Source: Tetraselmis striata
Lineage: Eukaryota > Chlorophyta > Chlorodendrophyceae > Chlorodendrales > Chlorodendraceae
NCBI GenBank assembly: GCA_006384855.1
Contig: VCJN01003096.1
Coordinates: 27,087-91,086, forward strand
Reading direction: 5' to 3'
Length of the DNA stretch: 64,000 nt
Below, one piece after another: positions 1-10,900 of the stretch. The translations under genes and the position numbers were made by a program. How positions within the stretch are numbered: position 1 is the stretch's first letter; each line of letters begins with the position of its first letter. The notes under the pieces were generated by a model that saw nothing but the letters and a program-made list of their open reading frames with translations, did not search any database and was not told the DNA's origin.

Positions 1-95
1 ATGAGGAAACGAGTGACAAGGCGGGCGCGCAACAAAACACTCCACCCTCCACATTAGCACGCACCCACTCGTGGCTAACTTGTGCCACGCGCAGG

Positions 96-197
96 TTCGT
101 CCCGGAGCGCCGTAAGGCCCACCTCAACGCCAAGGCTTCCACAGTGCCAGCGGCGCAACTCGTGGTGGCCGAGGAGGCCGCATCCTCAGCCGCTTAA
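96..197 (+). CDS. possible terminal exon of a gene entering from the left edge
   Basis: A GCAG acceptor-like site ends at 94 and is followed by an open frame beginning FVPERRKAHLNAK and rich in Ala, closing with TAA at 195-197. The reading is compatible with the last exon of a plus-strand gene truncated by the window edge. No domain is visible and the exon is short, so this is only a plausible call. A second open stretch at 270-360, starting MAASSTAQPPG and ending in a Lys/Arg-rich tail before a GTAAG donor-like site, may be another exon or chance. Confidence 0.25.
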   Translation, partial: FVPERRKAHLNAKASTVPAAQLVVAEEAASSAA

Positions 198-375
198 AGG
201 CGAAACGATTGTGGCTTGTTGTGGGCGTCTGGGCACAGGGGGCGTCCCGACGCCAAGGTAAGGAAGCTCATGGCGGCGTCGTCGACGGCACAGCCTCCCG
301 GGGTGGTGAAGACACTGACGGATGACAAGAAGCGGAAGAGGCCAGTGAAGAAGCGCCGAGGTAAGAAACTGACAG

Positions 376-434
376 TCGGAGGCGGAGTCGGAGGCGGAGG
401 CGGAGGCGGAGGCGGAGGCGGAGGCGGAGGCAGC
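376..434 (+). repeat. (GGAGGC)n microsatellite
   Basis: About nine near-perfect GGAGGC hexamers, which give poly-Gly, Glu-Ala or poly-Pro/Leu-Arg readings according to frame and strand. A C-run at about 547-568 follows. TGTAA motifs occur near 605-614, so a transcript from the left edge could end here. Confidence 0.85.
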
Positions 435-619
435 GAGATCGTCGAAGCGGAGGGTCCCCCGGGCACGCAAGAACAAGAACAAGCAGTAGCCCCCGCCCCC
501 TTACCCCCCTCCCCTCACTCCCCCGGCGGGAGCGGCGGGCGGCGCCCCCCCCCCCCCCCCCCCCCCGCCCCCCGCCACATGCCCCGACGGCAGCTGTCGC
601 GAAAATTGTAATGTAAAAA

Positions 620-1118
620 TTCTTCGGCAAACCGCTGCCTGCCCCCCTCCCCCTCGCAAATATTTATGTAACGTGAGCACTCTTTGGCAAAACATGGCAG
701 CCAAACCGCCCGTCTGATGACCTTTGATCGGACGGCGGGCAGGCCCCTAGCCGAATAGTACGGCTGCGATTTGCGCTCCATGTACTAATAGTCATAGTTA
801 TCCACAGGACGACTCGTCATCGCGCCCGGGTTCGTACTAGATACCCGGTACCGGTTTAATAAATATATCGCGTACTACCCGGTACTGCACGGACAACCTC
901 GTACCTTATACGTCAGTGCCATGTAACACGTCACCGCGCTAGTACGACTACCACAATGATTACAAAAAGGATTTATCGCCCGCCGGCAAAAACGCCGGAT
1001 GTACTCGCACGTAACTGGATGGACGTGCCGCCACCAGCAGCAACCTTCACGGATAAATAATAGTCGCTAGTAGTAGTGCTTCGTCACCCGTATGTCACAT
1101 CTGAATCTCACAGTGACA
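620..1118. other. no gene seen
   Basis: Sequence of mixed composition with scattered TAC/GTA-rich words. I find no open frame with protein-like composition and no repeat family shared with the rest of the window. Confidence 0.5.
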
Positions 1119-1488
1119 CGTACCAGTACCGTGAAATCAAACGAGCGAAGACCGAACGTATGACGGTTCATACACGAAGCGCGTATGACGGAGGACGGAC
1201 GGACGGACGGACGGACAGAGGACGGAGGACGCCTAAAAATCCGTCATAAAACCGTATTGCAACCGGTATCGATTCTCTCATATTCCATGCGATTTCGGAC
1301 GCGGTCCTCCTTTTCCTCCGCTCAACCCAAGAGGTAGGGGAAGAATCGATACCGGTCGCAATACGGTTTTATGACGGATTTTTAGGCGTCCTCCGTCCGT
1401 CCGTCCGTCCGTCCTCCGTCATACGCGCTTCGTGTATGAACCGTCATACGTTCGGTGTTCGCTCGTTTGATTTCACGGTACAGGTACG
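1119..1488. repeat. foldback: long inverted repeat with 70-base spacer
   Basis: The arm at about 1119-1276 is repeated in reverse complement at about 1345-1488. The arms carry a (GGAC)n tract, a block ending in ATCGATTCT, and an AT-richer outer part. The spacer 1277-1344 carries the family F terminal motif CGCTCAACCCAAGAGG. The same arm and spacer occur once, in single orientation, at about 23390-23578. Compared with that copy the spacer here is flipped relative to the right arm, so the structure is either two F ends joined head to head or a flip of the loop. Confidence 0.85.
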
Positions 1489-2500
1489 AGTACGGTAAGG
1501 TTCTAAATGGATGGGCGTGTATTCTAGCCCAGGCACATCATATATCCGTATGATACGCCAAAATAACGCGGTACCGCAGCGCGTTTTTACTGCTGAATCA
1601 GCAAGCGAGACGTGCCCTCTATTTATACAGCGACTATACGGCAGTCCAAGTATATGCTGTAAAATGATGCTGTAAAAAGGGGTCGCCGCGGTGCGGGGCA
1701 GTCCGCCGACCCGGGGCCCGGCGTCCGTCGACGGACGGGCGACGGTCGAACGACGGCGTCCGGCGTCCGGTGCCGGTACATGCGGCGGGCACGGAGATTC
1801 GCGCCGTGCCCGCCCCGCAGACCTGACGACCGGCCCGACCTGCGCGGCCTCGTGCGGGATGCGGGCCGCCTGTAGGCGGCTTGTACTGTATTGCTGATCT
1901 TGTAGTGCTGCTTTTGGGGGGGGGGGGGGGGGGGGGGGGAACAACTTTTAGCGGTGGGTTGGGTACTGGCCTTTTTGTAATGCACACCAGTAGTCAGCGG
2001 CCCGCTTTTACGCGGCTTGCAGATTTAATCTGTTTTACAAAATAATACGTCTCTTTTACATCCCTTGTTCGTACATCCCTTGTCCGCTCGGTAGAGCGGT
2101 CGTCTCGTGTGCGAGAGACCCGGGTTCGATTCCTGGCCGATGTATTTCGGCAATAAAGGCCCGGCGTGTCCCGGGTTTACTCGGTTGATGCATTAGCCCT
2201 TCGGGGTTCGAATGAGGCAATGGTCTACGGGCTATGCCAGACCTACGACAACAGTTGGCGCACGAGGTCAAGTGCTGGGGCGGCTTCGGCCGATGTCCCG
2301 GGGCGAACTTTACTTTACGTCTCTTTTAAAAAATAAATTACTGACAAATCTAACGCTAAAAGCAGTATTACCCGGAAACAACAGTATTACAAGATCAACA
2401 CTACAAGCCGGCTAAAAGCGGCCCGCATCCCGCACCAGGCTCAACCCAAGAGGTAAGGGCACCTCCACAAATCCCCGGCGCGAAGCGCCGCTTAGTCTTG
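1345..2500 (-). mobile_element. dispersed family F, copy 1 (inverted relative to 22625-23578)
   Basis: Read on the minus strand this interval matches 22625-23390 throughout: a GGCGCTTCGCGCC palindrome, the CTCAACCCAAGAGG motif, the AATCTAACGCTAAAAGC stretch, a G-run, and a GC-rich part with frame MHYKKA. Conservation in several frames at once suggests DNA-level repetition rather than selection on a protein. No transposase is present. A SINE interrupts it at 2060-2316. Family F looks non-autonomous and its class is not established. Confidence 0.75.
2060..2316 (+). mobile_element. tRNA-derived SINE with target-site duplication
   Basis: The head at about 2080-2140 resembles a tRNA. It has a shortened D arm (CGCTC-GGTA-GAGCG), an anticodon-arm-like stem GTCTC/GAGAC, and a T arm CCGGG-TTCGATT-CCTGG holding a pol III B box. 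A tRNA-unrelated body follows to about 2311. The 12-base duplication ACGTCTCTTTTA flanks it at 2048-2059 and 2317-2328. The other family F copy (near 22795-22830) has one copy of this target and no insert, which defines both ends. The broken tRNA folding argues against a functional tRNA gene. Confidence 0.78.
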
Positions 2501-4391
2501 ATATTACCGATCTTTATTTCTTTTACCGTTATTGGCGGCGTGGCGCCCACCGCGCGTAACGATTGCGGATGTTGTGTCCCGCAGCCACACGCCACACCCG
2601 GTAGCCATTCGTGTGGATGTCGGGGTATTAATGTTCCCGGTTGCAGGGTACGCAGCATATGGAGAACGCGAAGCCAGTACATACGTTATTACCTTTTTTA
2701 CACTGGCCGCAGATCTATAGAGTCCTCCCCGCCCGCCACTTCACGTTTTCCTGCTGCCATGTTCCCTGGTTGCTTTGCCACGGATCCGGCGGTGCATCAA
2801 GGGGTGAAGTGCTCCCGTGTTAGGGCTACCACCATAACCTAACTTCATACCTACACCCGCACATCTGTATACACTCATACTCATACTACGTACTTAATTA
2901 ATATAACGATACCCCTATATACACCTTCCCACAAAAGTCTTGCCCCCCTTGCCAAGAATCAATTGTACGTTGGCCCATTATGAGCCCTCACCTTCGTTTC
3001 CGGCCGCGCCCTTCCATGTGTCATACGTGAACACGATATCATGCGTGGGGGGAGCCCTAAGTGGAGTTTGTTGGGCTCTCGTTGTAGATGCCATACGTGT
3101 GCGTGTCATTTTTCAGGGTTAGTAATGAATTTGATAACCCAATGTCACGAGGGCACGAATTTTTATATCGCACGTATATGCGTTCTATTTGTACTGATGC
3201 ACGCCAAGAGTAAGCTGTACCATCGTAGAGCACACTCACAAAGGCGCGCTCTCCCCACCGTCGGCATGCGCAAGCAAATGAGCAGTTCCCGCAAAACGGC
3301 CAATACTGCGATAAAGGCTTGCTCAAAAGCCAACCCACCTACAGTTGCTGTCCGCATTCAATGCGCTCTTGGTAGAGCCGGGCTTCAGGCCATGCTGCGC
3401 AGAGATGCAGCCCCCGAGTCAGCGGGTGGGTCCATATGGTCACCTGCTAGGGAATCGTCCAGGGTATGTGGTAGGGCTGGCCATCAATACGCTCCCATAT
3501 TCTGCTGTTGGGCTGCGCCTAGCGGGCCCCTAAGCGGGGAAAATCCGCCCGCGCCGGGCGAGTACATCGCCTTCTTATCGGGATGCGGGTCGCGCGGTAA
3601 GCCACTGCACTAGGGTTTGTAGGGTAACCTAAAAATATTTGAATCGGGCCCCCCCTACCCCCCTCGGTTATATTTTCACCGAGAGGCCCGGCAGGCTTCG
3701 ATGCGCAGAGCGGAATCACGAGCGTAACAGGCAGGCCCCCCCTCCGCCACCTATCACATCTCAAGCCGTTGATGAATATTCTAAGTTAATTATATCATAA
3801 ACATGCGCCACTGTACCACTCGGCGGTCGGCGCCGCCGGTGCTGACGTGGCGATATGGACAGATACGTACATGTCAAGACTTACGAGGGGGACAATATAC
3901 AGTCATATATTCAAATTGCTCTTCCATCCATGTTATACAGCAGCCCACAAAAGTCTCTGCATGTTTGATTTGGGTTTGGTACGCGTATGATTTGGGTTTG
4001 GTCGTGTCTAGTCAGTAAGCCCACGCATAGTCTACGCCATTGCAACCATTGCGAGGATAACCATAAAAGAGCGTGCACATGGTGTGCTAGGGCCTATGCG
4101 ACGGCGCGCGTGGCCCGCGCGTCGCCTGTTATGCAGCACCGCCAGTGTGAAAGTGCTGCACAGCCGGGCTGTGAATGGTTTGAGCGCACGGCACGCCGAC
4201 ATTTGGACATAAAGAACCGTGTTTTTCTCCCATGGTCGTTGAGATGCATGTGGTGGCCACCTACATCATGCCGCGCGGCGCATGGTTTGGAGTCTATGGT
4301 CAGCTAGCGGGCTGCATGCGACATTCGCAAACTGGTTGCTCACCATGCAAGAAGCAATAATATTGCAATCACGTTTTAATTCATAAATAAC
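2501..4391. other. no gene seen
   Basis: Open frames here are short and of random composition. There is no repeat shared with other parts of the window and no recognisable protein motif. Confidence 0.5.
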
Positions 4392-4497
4392 ATTTCGGCG
4401 TTTTGTCAGATCGGGCTGTAATTTAGTGCGATGGAAAGCCCGTGACCTACGCTTTCCAACGCACTATTTTTCAGCCCAATCTAAGAAACGCCGAAAA
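4392..4497. repeat. hairpin-forming palindrome, MITE-like
   Basis: Two arms of about 47 bases (4392-4439 and 4451-4497) are imperfect reverse complements. They begin TTTCGGCGTTT, meet at TGGAAAGC/GCTTTCCA, and are separated by about 11 bases. The size and symmetry fit a short foldback MITE. No second copy is visible here and target duplications are not clear. Confidence 0.7.
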
Positions 4498-4500
4498 GTT

Positions 4501-5990
4501 ATGGCCTGTCAAAGTTACCCTATGTTCTAGTATCCCAGCCAGCCCACTCACTGTGGGTGGGGGCGCATGATGGGGGCATGTAATGTGCTCTTCTACGCAA
4601 GCTCCCAGGCGCGAGGACCCCTTGGATAGGTCTCCACGTCGCGCGGACCCCGTCATCATTTTGGCTTTTCCCCTTGGATGATGGGTGACATGTGTGACAA
4701 CATGCGCGCAGACCTGTGCAACAGTGGCGACATTGTTGTCGAGGGGGTCAGCCCGCGCTTAGCCTACGGTGCGGGCGGTGTAAGCATGCACCAATCTAAT
4801 CGACGGAACCTTATGTGTGTTGCTTTCACCCAGCGAGGCGCAGCCAACGGCGCTTATCTTGCAGCTTGGAAAATTGTGGGGTGATTGGCCCCATCACGAC
4901 GACGGGATTACTGGCACACTCTCATGGAAATGCCATGCACTGCATCGGTAGCGTGCATGGATTAGGCTCAAGCTCGGTCGTCTTACATCGCATGCATACG
5001 TCCACCCACCACCGGCAGCGCGCGGGCATATGCGACGGACGGTAGCTACGCCGCCAACAAGTTGCCCCCTATTCATCGCCAGTTTTTTGTGGTTTTAGCC
5101 ATGTGCTGCCAAGCAATGCCATTGCCGAAGAACAATTCTAAAAGTGCGATAACCGGGAGAAACGGCTGCCTCCTTGGCGAAAGACGGAGGATTGCATACA
5201 CTGGATTATAAGGCTCCATGGCCCCGTGGCCCCATGGCTTGGGCACCGAGGCGAGGATACGCGCGGATTTCTTTGTGCAAAGACTTATGTGGACTGGTGT
5301 ACCATAAGGGCACATATAGATTATGGCAGGGCGACATTCCAGCATCGCTCCACGAGGCCGCACTCGCGCAAGAGACGATTCAGCCCACCGCCTCGGGCCT
5401 CGCGACCTCGCGGGGCTACCTACGCGGCCGCATCTCATGGCGGGTAGGGAAGGCGGTGCGACTCATTCGCATCGGGAGGTTCCGCGACGCCGCAACGCTC
5501 GCCGAGTAGAGCCACGGCGTTGCAGCACCGTCCGCAAAGAACATCGACAAGCTGCGTCTGCTGTTTCCCGGCCCTGCTGTCGACGACCCGTCCGGTATGC
5601 CCCCCGCGTATACTAATATACTATATATACCTACAGTATATTACCGGCCAACCCATCATATTCACACACCGCGTACCTTTTACGCTGTTACACGTCATGC
5701 CCTCGCCAGCCATTACGCCCCAATGACTTCCTGATGACACCAAGCCTCGACAACATATCCGAGCCTAAATAAATGCCTAAATGCAACCGGCTGCCAAGCC
5801 GATAAATAACTCTATAAAGCCGTGTACGCCCCGGACAGTACACTGTAACAATATCCTTTGCTGCAAACCTCCTTCTTGCCTACACGCTAAAACCTTAAGC
5901 TTACATTGGTGTCGCTGAGCTCTGGTTAGATCCCCCGCTGCGAGTTTCCACTTCGTATGCCCATCACCCACCGCCCCGCCGCCGCTTCTA
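4501..5990. other. no gene seen
   Basis: No coding signal, tRNA or repeat that I can support. Apparent frames lack protein-like composition. Confidence 0.45.
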
Positions 5991-5993
5991 CCA

Positions 5994-7270
5994 TGGCCGA
6001 CCAGGTTGCTGCCGTTGCCGCCGCCGGCCGCGACGCAATGGAGATCGACACCCACGTCGCCTGCGTCATCCCGGTGGAGTTTGCCAAGACTATACGACCC
6101 GCGTCCCGACGTCGGATGTCAACATCTCCCACATCCTCGGCGACCGCTGTGAGGTTCGTCAAGTAATCACTTTCTTTACAACGCCGAAGAAGCTCATCGC
6201 CGGCATCTACTAGACCCATGTTGTGGAGGCCTAGATCCTCCGCCAGTTCCCACCGGGCGGGTCGGATGTTGGCATGGCCTATCGCAGTCTACTCGCCGAC
6301 AACCTCCCGGCGTCTCCCAGGATCGCACCCGGCGTGAGCGTCTCCACCATCTTCGCCGACATCGACGACTTTCATGCCAAGCTCGTGGCGTGCTTCCACT
6401 CCATCTCCGACATGCCATCGGAGTCATCATGCGTTACGCCACTGGCCTACGCATCATTCCCAACCATCCACGCCTGCCGGGTACCGCAATCAAGCTCGCC
6501 CACCACCTACGGCTCACCTCCGACATGCTCCCGGTGCATCGTCGGTACGACGAGTTCACCGTCGTCGGCGTCATCCAAGCGTGCCTACCCAACTCGGCTC
6601 AAGTCGCCCTCGAGGCTGCCGGTCGTAGCGCCGACGAGCCGATAAACTCCTACGCTATCATCTGCCGCCACCTTGAGGCCATCGACCTCGAGTTCGCCGC
6701 CGTTGTTTCCGACAAGCGCAAGCATGCTGCCGACCCCCCCCCCCCCCCCCCACCGGTACATCCGTCCTTCCGTCCGGGTGCGCACCCAGGTGCCCCACCA
6801 TCACCTGGTCCGTCACCACCATTCCCTGCTGCGTTGCCATCTGGACCACCACCGGTGCCGCCAGGCAGGCAAGGTGCCGCAGCTCGGAGCCCCAGCGCTG
6901 CGCCCAGCCGCCCTCCCTGTGCCCAGCGCCCCCCCACAGCGCCTGCGTCTCCCCCTCACCCGCCGGCTCCTCCGGTCGGTCCCCTGCGTAGCTGCCCCCA
7001 ACCTCATCATCGTTGTCACCATCATTGTCGTCGCCATCATCAACGGGCAGCCTCTCGGCAGCACGGTCGGCCGACCGCCGGCCGTGTCCCCTGTCGGAGA
7101 CGTCACCGCCGCGGGAGCTACCCTCCCTGCATACCAGCTCCTAGTACGGCACCGTCATGATGCGCCGAGCCGCTCCCCACGCCGCCTGCCATCAACCCAC
7201 ACCGGCCAGCCCCGGCGCGTCAGCCCCCTGCCGCTGTCTCCACAGCGTACGCGGGCTTCCTCCCTGGCCT
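5994..7270 (+). pseudogene. decayed coding remnant, family not recognised
   Basis: From an ATG at 5994 (MADQVAAVAAAGRDAMEI) protein-like segments continue in more than one frame to about 6720, including DIDDFHAKLVACFHSI and HHLRLTSDMLPVHRRYDE, followed by a Pro-rich tail and a C-run. The helical N-terminal part with a low-complexity Pro tail would suit a gag-like protein of a retroelement, but no zinc knuckle, protease or polymerase is seen, so the family is not assigned. It is clearly broken. Confidence 0.4.
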
Positions 7271-7978
7271 CGTCTTAAGTGGGGCTGGCCGCTAGAAGCA
7301 AGGGCCTCGCGGCCACCGGTAGGCTGCTTGAGCGTGTTACCGCACCCACGTGGGACCACAGGGGGGGGGGGGGGGGGGCTCACACCCGCAATTCGCCAAT
7401 TCCGGCCGCTGGTGGCACCCCGCGCTCGGCCGAATTACACAGTCACACACCGCCGCCAGCAACTTGACGTCCTCCGTTCCTCAGCGCTGCGCCTCGAGCA
7501 TGAAATGGTAACAGTAGCGGGGGGGGGGGGGGGGGGGGGGCAGACCCGCCCGGGGTGAGGAGCTCCTTCCCCCCGCCGGGCCGCCGCCGCGCGGGATCAG
7601 CAGCGCATGAGAAGCAGCAGCACACGGCGGGGCGCGGGCGCCGCGGCTCTATTTTCGCCTGAGCAGGCCTGGGCTAGTATAATTTTCTAGTAAGAATTTT
7701 TTTGAGAGGTATGATCACCGCACAGTACCGAGTGGTTACGAATTTAGTACCAGAGGTAACGCTCCGTAGTAATCCTTAATCCTTATATGCTATCCGTACA
7801 GTAATAAATTATAATTTTCTACTACCGCCTGTAATTCCCGTAGTAATACCCGTACCTAACCCCTGTGAGTGCGAGGCCTCGGGTATAAGTCATCGGGATA
7901 GTCGTAGTATATGTACAGGGTATGCGACCGATCGACGAAGAAATAGCGACGATGACTACAGGGTAGCGGCCACTGTAT
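7271..7978. other. low-complexity and intergenic sequence
   Basis: G-runs near 7361 and 7519 flank a short GC-rich stretch, followed by AT-richer sequence up to the target duplication of the next element. No gene is seen. Confidence 0.5.
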
Positions 7979-7987
7979 GTATACCTT

Positions 7988-10900
7988 GGGAAAAGGGCAA
8001 TATCATAGCGTAAACGGTGCAGGCCACTATACTTCACTTTTGACTCACTGAAACTGGGACAATTTACTAGCTCGCGCGCCAAACAATGTACTACATACAT
8101 ATATATACAGCGCAAAGTACTGTATACTCGCCGTCGCCGCCGCCATCCCTTATCCCGCCCACTCGAGTGGAGGGGAGGGGGGGGGGCTGCGCAGTACTAC
8201 TAGTCGCTAGTCGCTACTGGTATACCTTTCCACCACCGCCAAGGCTGCCCAGAACCCAAACTGGGCGGTGGCAGACAGTTATTTATAGGAAAGGATCCCA
8301 CGCGACAAAGGCATGCAGGGTCTTAACTTACACAAAATGGCGCGAATGCCCGGATCGCCCGTGACATGAATGGACTCCGCCTTCCTTCGGCGTAGGTATG
8401 CACGGCTGGTGAGTAGGCATGCTGCCGCCTCTTACGTCCCTGCGTCCATGCGTCCCTGTGCCTTACTACTTGCCCTGCATTCCCTGCCATATCGCGAGAC
8501 TTGCAGCTCACGCTATCGGTTACTACCATGCAGGCTGGGGTAGGTCCCATCGCGATGGAGGTGCCTAGCAACCGCCCCCCCCCTTCCCCCCCGCACGCGG
8601 CCACCCTCTCGAGAGTCTGCCAACCGGTCCGCCCGACCCGCTCTACCAAGGGCTGCGTTTGCTCGACGTGCCCCCACCCAACGCTCTCGTCGCGTGGCGG
8701 CCCTTGCCGTTGGACATAGCCGGGCCGATACGCAGTCAGTGGCGGGCCAGAGGCAGGGCCCGCCAGCGGCAGACATGTCGCCCAGCTTGGCTGTCGCTGG
8801 CGATGCGGCCGAGGGCTGGCCTACGCATAGCGATAGCCAGGCTGGGGAGAGCGGCGGGCAGGGAGCCGGCGCGACGGCAGCCACACCCTGTGGACTTGCG
8901 CTCGCATTAGGCGGGGGTGGGGGCGTGCCGGATGCCAGCGGCTCGGAGGCTGCTAAAGGCGCGACAACCACCATGCCCACGGTAAGAGCTGTGGAATAGG
9001 CGGGATGGAGGGCGGGGGGCGGGGGGGGGGGGGGGGGGGGGGGAGGTTGTGGCCGTGCTGTGATGTAATGCTGTGGTAGTGTGGTGCACCTTTGCATTTT
9101 TACGGCTTGCTAATTATGTCGCCATTGCACGTTCGACTGGCAGCCCCCGACTCCAAAAACTAGCACGAGCAACGCACTCCCTGCCCCCGCTGCCGACGAG
9201 TTGCAGCCGGCCTCAAAAGAAGCAACGCCAGTCGCCAAGGTGGGCGGCCTTGCTGCGATGCAATGTTGTCCTGGGCTTCTGTAGTTTTCGGCTTGCTAAT
9301 TATGTCGCCATCGCACGTTCGACCCACAGCCCCCGATTGCAAAGCACGAGCGACGCACCCCCCTTGCCTTGCTGCCGACGAGTCGCAGACGGCCTCAAAT
9401 GAAGCGACGCCAGTCGCTTCGGTGGGCGGCCTTGCTTCGATGTAAGGCTATACTAGGCTGTTTTAGTTCTCGACTGGCTAATTATGTCGCCATCGCACGT
9501 TCCACCCACAGCCCCCGAGTGCAAAATGTGGCACAAGCGACGCACCCCCTTCGCCTTGCTGCCGACGAGTCGCAGCCGGCTCGCAGGCACCACCAGTCGC
9601 AAGGGTGGGCGGCCTTGCTGCGATGTGAGGTTAAGCTAGGCTTTTGTAGTTTCCGGCTTGCTAATTATTATGCCGCCATCGCACGTTCCACCGATAGCCC
9701 CCGAGTGCCAAACCTTGCACGAGCGACGCACCCCCTCGCCCGATGCTGACGAATCGCAGCCGGCTTCAACCGAGGCGACGCACGTCGCCAAGGCGGGCGG
9801 CCTTGCTGCGACATAATGCTGTTGTCCACCTTTGCATTTTTATGGCTTGCTAAATATGTCGCCATCGCGCGTTCGACCTACCCAACCCCCCCCCCCCCCC
9901 CCCCCGACTGCTAGCTGCACGAGCGACGCATCCCCTCGCCTTGCTGCCGCATAGTCGCAACCGGCCTCAAAAGAAGCGACGCCTGCGATGTGAGGCTATG
10001 TTGGGGTTTTTTAGCTTCCGACTTGCTGATTATGTAGGCGCCATCGCACATTCGACCCATACCTCCCGACTGCAAAATCTGGCACGAGCGACGCACCCAC
10101 TGCCCCCGCTGCAAAAGGCCCGAACGACCCTCACAGTTTGCTCACAGTGGCGGCAATCCTTTGGTGACGCCTGTGCAGGCCGGGAGAAGCAAACAGGGGG
10201 AAAAGGCAAGGGCAAACGCGGGCACGGTAGTGCTGGCTCCAAGCGCGGCCGTGAGGAGGAGGGCGGAGCGCAGGATGGCCAGCTCTACTATGGGGTTGGC
10301 ACCGCTGAAGTGGTGCCGGGCGCAGCGGAGCCTGAGACCCTGGTGATGTATGCAAAAGTGCCCGGGAGAGATAAAGGTTGCTGCACTGCCGGCACATTCT
10401 GGACTCATCGCAGTCGCAGGAAACCCCATAGTCGCCCGCAGAAACGCGCTTCAGTCGACAACAAACTCTGTGGACGGCTTGCAAGGAGTTGCAAGGGCAG
10501 TAATCCTCGCCTAATACTGTTGGTATACGCGACAATGCGCGCCTGGGTGACCTGGTACTCGGAGTGGCAGTCGTGTTGTATGGCAGCCGTGTTGACGCAC
10601 CCCCTCGCGTGCCTGTTGCCGAGCCGCAGCCGGCCTCGACAGGGGCGCCGCGAGTCGCCAAGGTGGGTTGGCCGCGCTGCACGTATGTTGCCATTGCGCA
10701 CCTATTACTTTTACGGCTCGCTTATAGAGTCGACATCGCACGTTGGCCCCGCATACCCCGAGCGCAGAGGCTTGCCCGAGCGACGCACCCCCTCGAAGCG
10801 CAACTCCCGAGTCTCAGCCGGCCTCGACAGGGGCGCCTCATGTCGCCAAGGTGGGTTGGACCCGCTGCACCTTTGTTGCCGTGGTGCACTTGTTACTTTT

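Noticed and set aside
216-611. Complete gene of 131 codons with poly-Gly and poly-Pro tracts
   Set aside because: Most of its length is hexamer repeat and C-run; only a short 5' segment could be an exon.
2080-2140. Functional tRNA gene
   Set aside because: The D loop is too short, no acceptor stem closes, and the segment is part of a 257-base insert with target duplications, so it is a SINE head.
6390-7160. Intact gene with a Pro-rich C-terminus
   Set aside because: Protein-like segments change frame along the stretch and the tail is C-run and Pro/Arg/His low complexity, which fits a decayed remnant.
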